Positions 54,593 to 63,870 of a DNA stretch of 64,000 nt are shown piece by piece. The stretch covers positions 1-64,000 of the forward strand of contig JADCJC010000006.1 of NCBI GenBank assembly GCA_020247395.1. The letters are read 5' to 3'. Each line of letters begins with the position of its first letter. The stretch's first letter is position 1. The notes under the pieces were generated by a model. The model had not been told where the DNA came from. It saw only the letters and a list, made by a program, of their open reading frames with translations, and ran no database searches. The position numbers and the translations under genes were made by a program. This stretch comes from Rhodocyclaceae bacterium. Lineage in GTDB: Bacteria; Pseudomonadota; Gammaproteobacteria; Burkholderiales; Usitatibacteraceae.

Positions 54593-56425
54593 TTAGGCAG
54601 CCTGCAAGGCAGAGTTCTCGGCGTCTTGTTGTTGTAATCGCCACATCTCGGCGAATTTGCCATTGGCGTCGAGCAACTCTCGGAATGTTCCGCGTTCGAT
54701 AATCCGGCCGGCATCCAGCACCAGAATTTGATCAGCATCGATGATTGTCGAGAGCCGATGCGCAATCACCAGCGTCGTACGGTCGCGGGCGATCTCACGC
54801 AACTCGGCTTGAATGGCTTTTTCCGTTGCAGAATCCAACGCCGATGTTGCCTCATCAAAAATCATGACGGCCGGATTTTTCAGCAATGTTCGCGCAATCG
54901 CCACACGCTGTTTTTCGCCGCCGGAGAGTTTCAGGCCGCGTTCGCCGACCATCGTATTCCAGCCATCCGGCATCCGCAAAATAAAATCGAGCACATGTGC
55001 GCGGCGCGCAGCGTCTTCGATGTCGGCGTCACTTGCACCCGGCCGACCATAACCAATATTGTAGCGGATCGTGTCGTTAAACAGCACAGTGTCCTGCGGA
55101 ACGATGCCTAGAGCAGCGCGCACGCTTGCTTGCGTGACATCGCGAATGTCCTGCCCGTCGATGGTGATACGTCCGTCGGTCACATCATAAAAGCGGAACA
55201 GCAGACGCGATAACGTTGATTTGCCTGCGCCGGAGGAGCCAACCACCGCAATAGTCTTGCCGGCAGGGACATCAAAGGTTGTTTCAAACAGTATCTGGCG
55301 CTTGGCGTCATAACCGAAGTTCACGTTATCAAAACGTACCGCGGCGCCGGCAGTTGTGAGCGGCACAGCGCCGGGCTTATCAGCGACTTCTTGATTCTCT
55401 GCTAGCAAACGAAACATCTTCTCGGTGTCGATCAATGCCTGCGTAATTTCGCGGTACATCACGCCGAGAAAATTAAGCGGGATGTAAAGCTGGATCATCA
55501 GCACATTGACCATCACCAAATCGCCGATAGTCAGCTGACGATCAACGATACCAAGCGATGCACGCCACATGAGCAAGGTGACGGCGAGCGCGATTACAAA
55601 ACTTTGCGCGGCATTCAAGACACCGAGCGATGTTTCACTCTTGGTTGCCGCTGCTTCGTACCTCTGCAAATTCTTATCGTATCTTCCCGCCTCGAATTCT
55701 TCGTTGCCGAAGTACTTGACCGTTTCATAGTTCAGCAGGGAATCAACCGCCTTTGTGTTGGCTTTTGAATCCATTTCGTTCATCTGCCGGCGGTGGCGGG
55801 TTCGCCACTCCGTGATACCGATGGTCGCGACGATGTACAAGACGATAGCCGCTAGGGTGATGGCAACAAAAGTCCAATCAAATTTCGTTGCGAGCAAGAT
55901 CGTGACGAGCGAAATCTCCAGCACGATTGGAATCACCGAAAAAAGCGCATAGGAGAGCAATGTCGAGATGCCGCGCGTACCACGCTCGATATCACGGGTG
56001 ACACCACCAGTTTGGCGGTCTAGATGAAACCGGAGCGACAATGCATGCAGATGCCGGAAAACATTCAGCGCCACTTTGCGCATCGCGCGTTGGGTGACTT
56101 TCACAAAAACAATGTCGCGCAACTCGGCAAATAAAGTGGTAGACAAGCGTAACAAGCCGTAGGCCACCAGCAAGGCAACTGGCACCACCAACATCGAATT
56201 ATCCTTGTCGAGTGAATCGACGATTTGTTTCATCACCAGCGGTACGCCGATGTTCGCTACCTTGGCGGTTACCAAAAAGGTCAACGCCAGGGCAACACGC
56301 CAGCGGTAGTCCCACAGGTAAGGAAGTAAGGAGCGAATGACGGGCCAGACCCCGGACTTGGGCATCGCGCTCTTTTGCGGGGCGGCGGCATCGGCTGAAG
56401 CGTGAGAATGCGAGTGCGCGGACAT
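54593..56425 (-). CDS. Atm1/HMT1-type ABC exporter
   Basis: The 610-residue half-transporter has six membrane helices (about 35-320) and an ATPase domain. The latter has Walker A VGSSGAGKST, signature LSGGEKQR, Walker B VMIFDEATSALD and IIAHRLST. The helix segment FLVTAKVANIGVPLVMKQIVD, the TGGVTRDIERGTRGI motif and FNDTIRYNIGYGRP are those of Atm1/ABCB7/HMT1 exporters, which move glutathione-linked compounds or aid cytosolic Fe-S and heavy-metal handling. The N-terminus is His-rich (HSHSH). It would act as a homodimer in the inner membrane. Confidence 0.9.
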   Translation of the reverse strand: MSAHSHSHASADAAAPQKSAMPKSGVWPVIRSLLPYLWDYRWRVALALTFLVTAKVANIGVPLVMKQIVDSLDKDNSMLVVPVALLVAYGLLRLSTTLFAELRDIVFVKVTQRAMRKVALNVFRHLHALSLRFHLDRQTGGVTRDIERGTRGISTLLSYALFSVIPIVLEISLVTILLATKFDWTFVAITLAAIVLYIVATIGITEWRTRHRRQMNEMDSKANTKAVDSLLNYETVKYFGNEEFEAGRYDKNLQRYEAAATKSETSLGVLNAAQSFVIALAVTLLMWRASLGIVDRQLTIGDLVMVNVLMIQLYIPLNFLGVMYREITQALIDTEKMFRLLAENQEVADKPGAVPLTTAGAAVRFDNVNFGYDAKRQILFETTFDVPAGKTIAVVGSSGAGKSTLSRLLFRFYDVTDGRITIDGQDIRDVTQASVRAALGIVPQDTVLFNDTIRYNIGYGRPGASDADIEDAARRAHVLDFILRMPDGWNTMVGERGLKLSGGEKQRVAIARTLLKNPAVMIFDEATSALDSATEKAIQAELREIARDRTTLVIAHRLSTIIDADQILVLDAGRIIERGTFRELLDANGKFAEMWRLQQQDAENSALQAA

Positions 56426-56613
56426 TTGGCTTTCTGCACCGGAGAGTCAGTGCGACAGAAGATAGGAGCTAGTGCATTTGCAGGTGGACAGTATAGACGC
56501 CAGGCTGAACGCAGTCGCGTTAGGGGTTAAGGCGCTTCCATCAGGTGAGATTGCGCCTCGGGCAGTCAGCGTATCAGCTCAGCGAGAAGCCACTAATCCC
56601 GCTCCCGCGACGA

Positions 56614-56958
56614 TTAGCTCTCAGAAAAATCCAAATCATCCTCCGGCGGTGCCGCAGGTGCGGTGGCGGCAGCAGCCGATGGTGCGGTGCCGCGGCCGGT
56701 GCCGAGTGCGGCATTGAGATCACGGGCAATTGTTGCCACATCCATCGGTACACGACTTTGTGATCGCAGCAGAACTCGCGACGGGATGTCGAGCAGGCGT
56801 ACATTCGGCAGCCGCAGATTCGCCGCCGTGTTAAGTTTGGGAATGAGATGCGTATTGCGCCAACCGCCCGATTCACTTTCAATCGCATCGATGATGGCTT
56901 GTTGTGAACGCACAACGCCAGCGAGCAATTCAGCAAGTTGTTCGGTAGTGATGATCAT
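56614..56958 (-). CDS. Hypothetical protein with Ala/Pro-rich linker and acidic tail
   Basis: AGGAC lies five bases before the ATG at 56958, supporting this 114-residue frame. Residues 1-30 form a helix with TEQLAELLAGVVRSQQAIIDAIE. Residues about 40-85 contain NTAANLRLPNVRLLDIPSR and DVATIARDLNAALG. A low-complexity Ala/Pro stretch follows and the protein ends DDLDFSES. There is no signal peptide or Cys. I do not recognise the family. The short acidic end after a flexible linker looks like a binding peptide for a partner. It is in the minus-strand run between the lipoprotein gene and the Atm1 gene. Confidence 0.5.
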   Translation of the reverse strand: MIITTEQLAELLAGVVRSQQAIIDAIESESGGWRNTHLIPKLNTAANLRLPNVRLLDIPSRVLLRSQSRVPMDVATIARDLNAALGTGRGTAPSAAAATAPAAPPEDDLDFSES

Positions 56959-57039
56959 GGTCTGTCCTAATCAAAGTCGCGAAAGATAAAAAGCGCCACT
57001 CGACGGCAGTTTTCCGCATTTTTTGCCAGAAAACGCCCG

Positions 57040-57543
57040 TCATTGCTGGGGTTTCTTTGTGTACAGCACTCGCAGCAGTTGGCTGTCCGGGCGACTGACA
57101 AAATCCACCGGCCGATTTGCTCCGGACAAATCGTAAATAATCTCCAGATCACGACCCACCAGCCGATAAAGCGCGGAGATCCGTTTGGCTTTGTTCGGCC
57201 CAACCTCACCAACGGTATCGAGGCGTCGTGGTTGTCCCGCAAGCTCATCGCCAAACAACTCAATCCGACCACGGTCGTAGTAGTTTCCGGCGAGCCCAAC
57301 CCCATAGCGGTTACCACCAATCCGCAACTCGAAATCCGGCGCAAAGGAAAATGGCTTACCGCCTAGCTCGGCAGTCTTCATCATCCATACCCCGTTCAAC
57401 AGCGGATCGGTGACCACCTCGCGCGGGCCTTGTCGCAGGGGTTCACCCAACATGCGGACGGCCTCGGGTTTCCTATCGCCGGCACAGCCGGCGAGTAACA
57501 GCCCGCATAGGGCTAGCCTCCACAACACGTTGGCGCGATCCAT
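57040..57543 (-). CDS. Lipoprotein with TIGR03067-like domain
   Basis: The ATG at 57543 has AAGGGGT just upstream, giving 167 residues with lipobox LAGC. The mature part fits the TIGR03067 pattern loosely: LLNGVWMM near the start (compare LxGxW), GNRYGVG, then a late YRLVGRDLEIIYDLSGANRPVDF ending with RVLYTKK. That domain is best known from Planctomycetes and its role is unknown. The assignment is by eye only. The gene is divergent from the dienelactone hydrolase gene. Confidence 0.5.
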   Translation of the reverse strand: MDRANVLWRLALCGLLLAGCAGDRKPEAVRMLGEPLRQGPREVVTDPLLNGVWMMKTAELGGKPFSFAPDFELRIGGNRYGVGLAGNYYDRGRIELFGDELAGQPRRLDTVGEVGPNKAKRISALYRLVGRDLEIIYDLSGANRPVDFVSRPDSQLLRVLYTKKPQQ

Positions 57544-57645
57544 GGCGACCCCTTTAGAACACAAGAGACTAAATGCTAACCGACTTTGCATCAACAAAAG
57601 GATCGCGTAGCATTCTCCTCCTCGATCGACGACATGGAGAGCAAT

Positions 57646-58329
57646 ATGCACAACGGCACATCAGTTTCCTTTAAGCGTCCCGACGGCAGTAGCACCAGCG
57701 GATACCTCGCCCTGCCGGGTGGAGTGGCAAATTCAGGCAAACCCGGTGTGGTGGTGATTCAAGAATGGTGGGGATTAAACGACCACATCCGCGTCGTGGC
57801 GGACCGATTTGCTGCAGCGGGTTACAACGCACTCGCGCCGGACCTATATGAGGGCCGTGTAGCCAATAACGCTGACGAAGCTAGCCATATGATGAATGGA
57901 CTCGATTTCCCGGGTGCCACCCATCAAGACATTCGCGGCGCGGTGGAGCACCTGCGCACTCTCGGCGGCAAAGTGGGCGTTGTCGGGTTTTGTATGGGTG
58001 GCGCACTCACCATCGCTGCCGCAGTACACGTGCCGGGCGTGGATGCGGCGGTATGTTTTTACGGCATCCCGCCGGCGGAATTTGCCGCACCTGCAGATAT
58101 CAAGATTCCGTTCCAAGGGCACTTTGCCAGCCGCGACGACTGGTGCACGCCGGCCGCCGTCGATGCGCTCGAAACGGCGATGGTCCGCGCGAAGCTATCG
58201 CCCGACATCCATCGCTACGAGGCCGATCATGCGTTCTTCAACAACACCCGACCGGAAGTCTTTGATACTGCTGCCGCAAACCTAGCATGGCAACGCACGC
58301 TCGCCTTCTTTGGCCAGCACCTCGCCTAG
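57646..58329 (+). CDS. Dienelactone hydrolase family protein
   Basis: The ATG at 57646 has GGAGA six bases upstream, giving 227 residues; ATGs at 57586 and 57634 are alternatives. The catalytic triad of DLH is present: Cys in GFCMGG (near 111), Asp in SRDDWCTP (near 161) and His in DHAFFN (near 192). It has GYLALP and VVVIQEWWGLNDHIRVVADRFAAAGY. DLH enzymes open lactone rings in chlorocatechol breakdown, but many family members have other esterase roles. Nothing nearby points to aromatic degradation. Confidence 0.9.
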   Translation: MHNGTSVSFKRPDGSSTSGYLALPGGVANSGKPGVVVIQEWWGLNDHIRVVADRFAAAGYNALAPDLYEGRVANNADEASHMMNGLDFPGATHQDIRGAVEHLRTLGGKVGVVGFCMGGALTIAAAVHVPGVDAAVCFYGIPPAEFAAPADIKIPFQGHFASRDDWCTPAAVDALETAMVRAKLSPDIHRYEADHAFFNNTRPEVFDTAAANLAWQRTLAFFGQHLA

Positions 58330-58450
58330 GGACAGTCGCCAGCCCAAGCGCAACATAGCCGAATCGGTCGGAACGACCGTGATGGATTTTCGACCACGGC
58401 AATTGGTGCGGCGCGTAGAATAAGGGTATCTCTTTCTGCGGCATTCGCAA

Positions 58451-58930
58451 ATGGCCATTGACGCGGTCTCACATAGTATTCAACTCGCCGTCGCGCCCGT
58501 GTTCATGCTCACCGCCGTCGGCGCGATGCTCTCCGCACTTGCAGGTCGGCTAGCGCGCATCATTGACCGTGGCCGCGTGTTACAAGATCGCATGGACGCG
58601 CTGCCCGAAGAAAGCCTTGCTGACCAAGCCCATGTTTTTGCAGAGCTTGCGCGGCTGCGCAAGCGTGGGCGAATCGTTAACGCAGCGATGATGCTGCTGA
58701 CTCTTTCGGCGGTCTTTATCGGCGCGACCGTAATGACACTATTCCTGGTCGAAACCGCCGGTGCGCCTACCCGCACACTGGTGCCCTACACCTTCATGGG
58801 CGGCATTGTGTGTTTTGTATTCGCCCTGCTGTGTTTCCTTGTCGAGACCTTACTCGCCGGCAAGGCACTGAACTTCGGTCGACGTCCGCTCAAAATCAGG
58901 GTGTCGACCACCACCGAGCAAAAATCATGA
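58451..58930 (+). CDS. DUF2721 membrane protein
   Basis: The 159-residue protein starts with a hydrophobic helix (VSHSIQLAVAPVFMLTAVGAMLSAL), then a soluble segment starting RLARIIDR and two further membrane helices (about 74-100 and 110-135). This is the DUF2721 pattern. The function of the family is unknown. It overlaps the M20 peptidase gene by four bases (ATGA), which implies coupled expression. Confidence 0.85.
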   Translation: MAIDAVSHSIQLAVAPVFMLTAVGAMLSALAGRLARIIDRGRVLQDRMDALPEESLADQAHVFAELARLRKRGRIVNAAMMLLTLSAVFIGATVMTLFLVETAGAPTRTLVPYTFMGGIVCFVFALLCFLVETLLAGKALNFGRRPLKIRVSTTTEQKS

Positions 58931-60240
58931 ACCGCCTAATTGTTGCTGCGCTGTTTTCTATTGGTGTTGCTACGTTTGCAGGTGCCTCGCCAACGGGGCT
59001 CTCACCGCAGGAAGAACTGATGGCGGCTACCGTCAAGGCACGCATACCGGTCGCACTCACGCTGCTGGAGAAGTCGGTCAACATCAATAGCGGCACAATG
59101 AACCATGAGGGTGTGCGCGAAGTGGGCAAATTGTTTCGCGCCGAGCTCGATGCGCTGGGATTCGCCACCGAGTGGGTCTCGATGCCACCGGAGATGCGAC
59201 GTGCCGGACATCTTGTCGCCACTCGTTTTGCGAAAGGCAGACAGAAGGGGAAACGTCTTTTGCTAATTGGCCACCTCGATACCGTATTCGAAAAAGACAG
59301 CCCCGTCACAGCATGGAAACCTGATGGCAGACGTATCGCTGGTCAGGGTGTATCCGACATGAAAGGCGGCAACGTCATCATCATCGAAGCCCTTCGCGCC
59401 ATGCAGGTGGCCGGTGCCCTCGATCAGGCAACGATTTCGGTGATCTTCACGGGGGATGAGGAACGCGTCGGCGACCCAATCGCGACTTCGCGGGCCCACC
59501 TGGTTGCGCTCGCCAAACAAAGCGACGTTGCACTCGCCTTTGAGGGAATGATTCGCGACGTCAACGGTAACGAATTTGCTTCAATCGCGCGCCGCGCCTC
59601 TGGTGGCTTTACGGTCAACATCACTGCGCGCCAAGGCCATTCCTCGGGTGTTTTTGGTGCCATAGGCGGCTATGGTGCCGGCTATGAAGCGGCGCGGATC
59701 ATCAACGCATTTCGCGAAGAGCTGCAGGAGCCCAACCTTACCTACAGCGTTGGGCTGATGCTGGTTGGCACCGAGGTGGAATTCGACGATGTGCTGTCGA
59801 AAGGGACAGCGACCGGCAAGCGCAATGTGATTCCACCGAAGGGCATCGTTACCGGCGACCTCCGCTACCTCACCCATGAGCAGCGCGACCGCGTGCGCGC
59901 ACGCATGACCGACATTGTCAGCAAAAGTCTGAACGGCACGAGCGCCACCATAACCTTCGCTGAATCGTACCCACCGATGGCACCGACCAACGGCAACTTG
60001 GCGATATTCAACGTATATGCACAGGCGAGTCTCGATGCGGGTCTGGGCAAAATTGAACTCACCGCACCAAGCACACGCGGTGCCGGTGATATTCAATTCG
60101 TCGCGTCGCTATTGGATTGCTTGGATGGCTTGGGCGCAATCGGCGGCGGCTCACATTCGCCGAGTGAGTATCTGAACCCGGAGTCGATTGAACGCAATGC
60201 GATTCGTGCGGCGATATTGATGCATCGGCTGACACGGTAG
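58927..60240 (+). CDS. Exported M20-family metallopeptidase (carboxypeptidase G2-like)
   Basis: The ATG at 58927 overlaps the DUF2721 stop; the frame is open upstream inside that gene. The 437-residue protein has a signal peptide (about 1-20, ending AGA). The two-zinc site is visible: His in LIGHLDTVFE, bridging Asp in VSDMKGGN, the Glu pair in FTGDEERVGD, Asp/Glu region near ALAFEG, and the late His in GGGSHSPSEY. Members cleave C-terminal glutamate from folates or peptides, or act on other aminoacyl substrates. The periplasmic site suggests nutrient scavenging; the substrate is unknown. Confidence 0.9.
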   Translation: MNRLIVAALFSIGVATFAGASPTGLSPQEELMAATVKARIPVALTLLEKSVNINSGTMNHEGVREVGKLFRAELDALGFATEWVSMPPEMRRAGHLVATRFAKGRQKGKRLLLIGHLDTVFEKDSPVTAWKPDGRRIAGQGVSDMKGGNVIIIEALRAMQVAGALDQATISVIFTGDEERVGDPIATSRAHLVALAKQSDVALAFEGMIRDVNGNEFASIARRASGGFTVNITARQGHSSGVFGAIGGYGAGYEAARIINAFREELQEPNLTYSVGLMLVGTEVEFDDVLSKGTATGKRNVIPPKGIVTGDLRYLTHEQRDRVRARMTDIVSKSLNGTSATITFAESYPPMAPTNGNLAIFNVYAQASLDAGLGKIELTAPSTRGAGDIQFVASLLDCLDGLGAIGGGSHSPSEYLNPESIERNAIRAAILMHRLTR

Positions 60241-60255
60241 CGTCAGGTTACGAGG

Positions 60256-60277
60256 CAAGTGGGCCTCAGACCACTTG
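60256..60277. terminator. Hairpin downstream of the M20 peptidase gene
   Basis: CAAGTGG and CCACTTG (7-base arms, 8-base loop) lie 16 bases after the M20 stop, in the 211-base gap between convergent genes. No T-run follows on the plus strand, so termination is uncertain. Confidence 0.35.
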
Positions 60278-60451
60278 GCGTGGGTACAACAACTGCCGTG
60301 CTTCGAGCGAAGCAAACTGGGTTCCCGCTAAGCACAGCCTTTGGTTTGAACGCAGATACGGCGGTCTGATGACTCAGTTGTGTGGCGTTTAAGCATATTG
60401 GGTGCTCGCCCAAGCCCCCGTCGTTAAGCCGGGACAAGTCTGGCGAAATTG

Positions 60452-60652
60452 CTACTCCCGCTCATCAATCCACGCCGCTTGTATCGCTTCTAGTATCTTT
60501 TCTCCTGATCGGTCGGGCAAATCACTAAACTCTTCCAGTGCCATCACCCATGCATGTAGGTCAGTGAAACGAATCGTCTTTGGGTCTATGTCGGGATGCG
60601 CCTCAGAAAGCTGAATCGCAATCTCAAGGGTGTCAGTCCATTTGAGCGACAT
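60452..60652 (-). CDS. iscX: IscX, Fe-S cluster assembly accessory protein
   Basis: The ATG at 60652 overlaps the fdx stop (TGATG), giving 66 residues. The full IscX pattern is visible: MKWTDTLEIAIQLSE-like [33 protein letters not shown], and an end with ILEAIQAAWIDE. IscX is a small acidic protein that binds IscS and iron and tunes cluster assembly. It is the last gene of the isc operon. Confidence 0.95.
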   Translation of the reverse strand: MSLKWTDTLEIAIQLSEAHPDIDPKTIRFTDLHAWVMALEEFSDLPDRSGEKILEAIQAAWIDERE

Positions 60653-60990
60653 CAGCGGTTCTCCCGTGCATGGTTGATGGTGTACTTCGGAATTTCGATA
60701 GTGAGCGGCGTTGTGCCGACCACAAGCTGACACGACAGACGCGACTGTGGCGTCAGGCCCCAAGCCATGTCGAGCATATCTTCTTCCTTCTCTGCCGCCT
60801 CAGGGAGCGACTCAATGCCCTCTCGAACCACCACATGGCAGGTGGTACATGCGCACGATTTTTCGCAGGCGTGTTCGATGGCGATATTGTTTTGCAACAT
60901 CGCATCACAAAGCGATGTTCCGGGCTCTACATCGAGCGTGGCACCCGCGCGACAGAGTTTTTCGTGCGGAAGAATTGTGATGATTGTCAT
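60652..60990 (-). CDS. fdx: Isc [2Fe-2S] ferredoxin
   Basis: The 112-residue protein has the ISC-type ferredoxin cluster motif [12 protein letters not shown] (about 42-53) with a fourth Cys in RLSCQLVVG near 87, and starts [13 protein letters not shown]. It supplies electrons for Fe-S cluster assembly on IscU. It overlaps the hscA stop by four bases and the iscX start by one. Confidence 0.95.
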   Translation of the reverse strand: MTIITILPHEKLCRAGATLDVEPGTSLCDAMLQNNIAIEHACEKSCACTTCHVVVREGIESLPEAAEKEEDMLDMAWGLTPQSRLSCQLVVGTTPLTIEIPKYTINHARENR

Positions 60991-62882
60991 TGTTCAGTCT
61001 TTACCAATTGGGGATCAATTTTTGCAATCTCATTGAGTGACTTTCCAGTAAGTGCCTTGGCGACACTTTTGTCCATTCGTTTTGCGGCAAAGGTCTCTGT
61101 TGCCGTCGAGAGTTTTTCAATTGACGCCTTGATCGTCGTTGCATCAGCACCCAACTGGCAGTGATACAAGCGCTCAATTTCCTGCAATATCAGCGCACGA
61201 TCTGCCGCGCTCAATAAATCGGCATCTGCCGCCATCGCTGCCCGCACAGCTTCTATGAGACGTTGTGCATCAGTTCTGGCTTCGGCCAAAACTCGGGCTG
61301 CGGCGTCGTCCTTGGCATAGGTAAAACTTGCCTGCAACATGGTGGCAATCTCTGCGTCTGTTAGGCCATAGGATGGTTTCACATCGACCTGTGCGACTAC
61401 ACCGCTGGTCAATTCCTGTGCAACGACCGACAATAATCCGTCCGCATCGACTTGGAATGTCACGCGAATGCGCGCTGCACCGGCAACCATCGCCGGAATA
61501 CCACGTAAGGTGAACTGCGCGAGTGAACGACAATCCTTCACCAGCTCACGTTCACCTTGCACCACGTGCATCGTCATCGCCGTTTGGCCGTCTTTGAATG
61601 TGGTGAATTCCTGCGCACGGGCTACCGGTATGGTCGAATTGCGCGGTACCAATTTTTCCACCAAGCCGCCCATCGTCTCAATGCCTAGCGAAAGTGGAAT
61701 GACATCAAGCAAGAGCATGTCGTCGACAGATTTATTGCCGGCCAGCAAATTTGCCTGAATTGCGGCACCAAGTGCCACCACTTTGTCGGGATCAACGTTA
61801 TTGAGTAGCGGCTTACCGAAGAACCGATGCACTGCGGCCTGCACATGCAGCATACGCGTCGCTCCACCGACCATCACGACACCAGTGATGTCGCCTGCGG
61901 AAAGTTTGGCATCCCGCAGCGCCTTTTTTACTGGCGACAATGTGCGCTCCACTAAATGCGCTGTCATGTTGTGAAACTCGCCACGCGACAGCTTCACATT
62001 AAGTGTCTGGCCGTAACTGAGTTGAATTTCGGCCGACGCTTCTTCAACCGTGGTGAGATCTTCCTTCGCTGCTCGCGCGGCCATCAACATACGGCGAAGA
62101 TCCTTGTGATTCGCGCTTGCCAGCCCATGCATTTTGCGCCAGTGCGCGGCGATGGCTTGGTCAAAGTCATCACCACCTAGCGCGGAGTCGCCATTGGTTG
62201 ACAACACTTCAAACACGCCGCGCGTCAATTTGAGGATAGAGATATCGAACGTACCACCGCCAAGGTCAAATACCGCAAATGTTCCTTCGCTGGCGTTATC
62301 GAGGCCGTAGGCAATCGCTGCGGCTGTAGGCTCGTTGAGTAAGCGCAGCACATTCAAGCCGGCGAGTCGAGCGGCGTCTTTGGTCGCTTGGCGCTGGGCA
62401 TCATCAAAATACGCCGGCACTGTGATCACCGCACCGACCAGCGGCCCGGCGAGGGCGGCCTCGGCTTGGATTCGGAGCGTCCGAAGGATGTCGGCGGAAA
62501 CGTCTACGGGCGATTTCAGGCCGGCGACGGTTTCAATCTGCACCATGCCGGGCGCTTCAACAAATTTGTATGGCAATGCGCCGTAACGCGCAACGTCCGC
62601 CATGCCGCGTCCCATGAAGCGTTTCACGGACACGATGATGTTGGCCGGATCGTCGGCCTGTTCGGCTTTCGGTCGGCTACCAACGGTCACACTACCGTCT
62701 GAAAAATAGCGAACTACAGATGGCGTCAACTTCGCGCCATCCTGATTCAGCAACACCTCGGACGCGCCACTCTTGACGGTGGCGACTAACGAGTTTGTCG
62801 TACCCAGATCGATACCGACCGCAAGACGATGCTCATGCGGGGCGGTCGATTCGCCGGGTTCAGCAATTTGTAGCAACGCCAT
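60987..62882 (-). CDS. hscA: Fe-S protein assembly chaperone HscA
   Basis: The 631-residue Hsp70 starts with [14 protein letters not shown] (about 23-36), then [17 protein letters not shown], the [13 protein letters not shown] phosphate loop and [10 protein letters not shown]. The C-terminal substrate domain has [18 protein letters not shown] and [10 protein letters not shown]. HscA binds the LPPVK loop of IscU and, with HscB, drives cluster transfer. Start lies 8 bases after hscB. Confidence 0.96.
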   Translation of the reverse strand: MALLQIAEPGESTAPHEHRLAVGIDLGTTNSLVATVKSGASEVLLNQDGAKLTPSVVRYFSDGSVTVGSRPKAEQADDPANIIVSVKRFMGRGMADVARYGALPYKFVEAPGMVQIETVAGLKSPVDVSADILRTLRIQAEAALAGPLVGAVITVPAYFDDAQRQATKDAARLAGLNVLRLLNEPTAAAIAYGLDNASEGTFAVFDLGGGTFDISILKLTRGVFEVLSTNGDSALGGDDFDQAIAAHWRKMHGLASANHKDLRRMLMAARAAKEDLTTVEEASAEIQLSYGQTLNVKLSRGEFHNMTAHLVERTLSPVKKALRDAKLSAGDITGVVMVGGATRMLHVQAAVHRFFGKPLLNNVDPDKVVALGAAIQANLLAGNKSVDDMLLLDVIPLSLGIETMGGLVEKLVPRNSTIPVARAQEFTTFKDGQTAMTMHVVQGERELVKDCRSLAQFTLRGIPAMVAGAARIRVTFQVDADGLLSVVAQELTSGVVAQVDVKPSYGLTDAEIATMLQASFTYAKDDAAARVLAEARTDAQRLIEAVRAAMAADADLLSAADRALILQEIERLYHCQLGADATTIKASIEKLSTATETFAAKRMDKSVAKALTGKSLNEIAKIDPQLVKTEQ

Positions 62883-62890
62883 ATTGTGCT

Positions 62891-63424
62891 CTAACTTTCA
62901 ATTGCCTCGCTGGCGAGATCAATTTCTTCGCCAAGCTTTTGCAAGAAGCGTAGTTTACGCACGGTTTCGCGGGCATCCCGTATGGTCGCCCGATTCGACA
63001 ACTGTGCGGAGAGTAACTCGAAGAGCGCACGCTCTTCTGCACGTTTGTCTTTCGCCAGCTGCTCAAGGGCAAGCTCATCGCGTGCAGCCCTTGCAGCCAC
63101 AACAGCTTCGCGCCAATCCATTTGCTGCATCAAGAAAGCCACCGGCATAGCGGTATTGGTCTCTTCTTCAGTATCGATACCGTGCTGCTTCAGCAGATAC
63201 CGTCCGCGTGCGAGGGGTGATTTGAGCGTTTGGTAGGCCTCGTTGACCTGCAATGCCCACTGAGCCGCAATTCGCTTTTCGGCACCGGGGGCATTGGCAA
63301 ACCGATCCGGGTGGACTTCGCGCTGTATGTCGCGATATGTTTGGTCCAGCGCCGCTTCGTCGATATCAAAACTAACTGGCTGTCCGAACAAAGCAAAGTG
63401 GCTCGTGGAAAAATCGGGGCTCAT
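62891..63424 (-). CDS. hscB: Fe-S protein assembly co-chaperone HscB
   Basis: The ATG at 63424 gives 177 residues. The J-domain carries HPDRFANA (about 36-43) and ends in [22 protein letters not shown]. The C-terminal helical part (about 85-177) binds IscU. HscB delivers IscU to HscA and stimulates its ATPase. It sits between iscA and hscA in the operon. Confidence 0.95.
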   Translation of the reverse strand: MSPDFSTSHFALFGQPVSFDIDEAALDQTYRDIQREVHPDRFANAPGAEKRIAAQWALQVNEAYQTLKSPLARGRYLLKQHGIDTEEETNTAMPVAFLMQQMDWREAVVAARAARDELALEQLAKDKRAEERALFELLSAQLSNRATIRDARETVRKLRFLQKLGEEIDLASEAIES

Positions 63425-63524
63425 GACGCAATCGATACGCAAAGCGGTAGTGCCGCTTCGTCATTTTCTTTTTGGGTTAGCGTGTAAGATGCGACAGAAA
63501 ACGATCCGTGCGAGCCAGAACTCA

Positions 63525-63848
63525 CTACACGTTAAAGCTCTCGCCGCACCCGCACTTGTCTTTTTCTTGCGGGTTATTGAACTTAAATCCTTCGTTCAAG
63601 CCTTCCCGTACAAAATCAAGCTCGGTACCATCAATGTAGACCAGACTCTTGGGGTCAACAAACACCTTGACGCCGTGCGACTCGAAAGTCTGGTCTTCCG
63701 CTGTGGGCTCATCAACAAACTCAAGCTTATACGCCATGCCCGAGCAGCCGGTGGTACGTACACCAAACCGCAAGCCAACTCCCTTGCCACGTTTGGCCAT
63801 GTAGTTTTGCACGTGGTTCGCCGCGCGCTCAGTCAGTGTGATCGACAT
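63525..63848 (-). CDS. iscA: Iron-sulfur cluster assembly protein IscA
   Basis: The ATG at 63848 gives 107 residues with AAGGGG about ten bases upstream. The A-type carrier signature is complete: Cys in [17 protein letters not shown] (near 35) and the C-terminal pair in CGCGESFNV (near 99-101). The carrier receives or stores clusters or iron and passes them to target proteins. It follows iscU by 22 bases. Confidence 0.96.
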   Translation of the reverse strand: MSITLTERAANHVQNYMAKRGKGVGLRFGVRTTGCSGMAYKLEFVDEPTAEDQTFESHGVKVFVDPKSLVYIDGTELDFVREGLNEGFKFNNPQEKDKCGCGESFNV

Positions 63849-63870
63849 TGTTATGTACCCCTTTTGAAAA

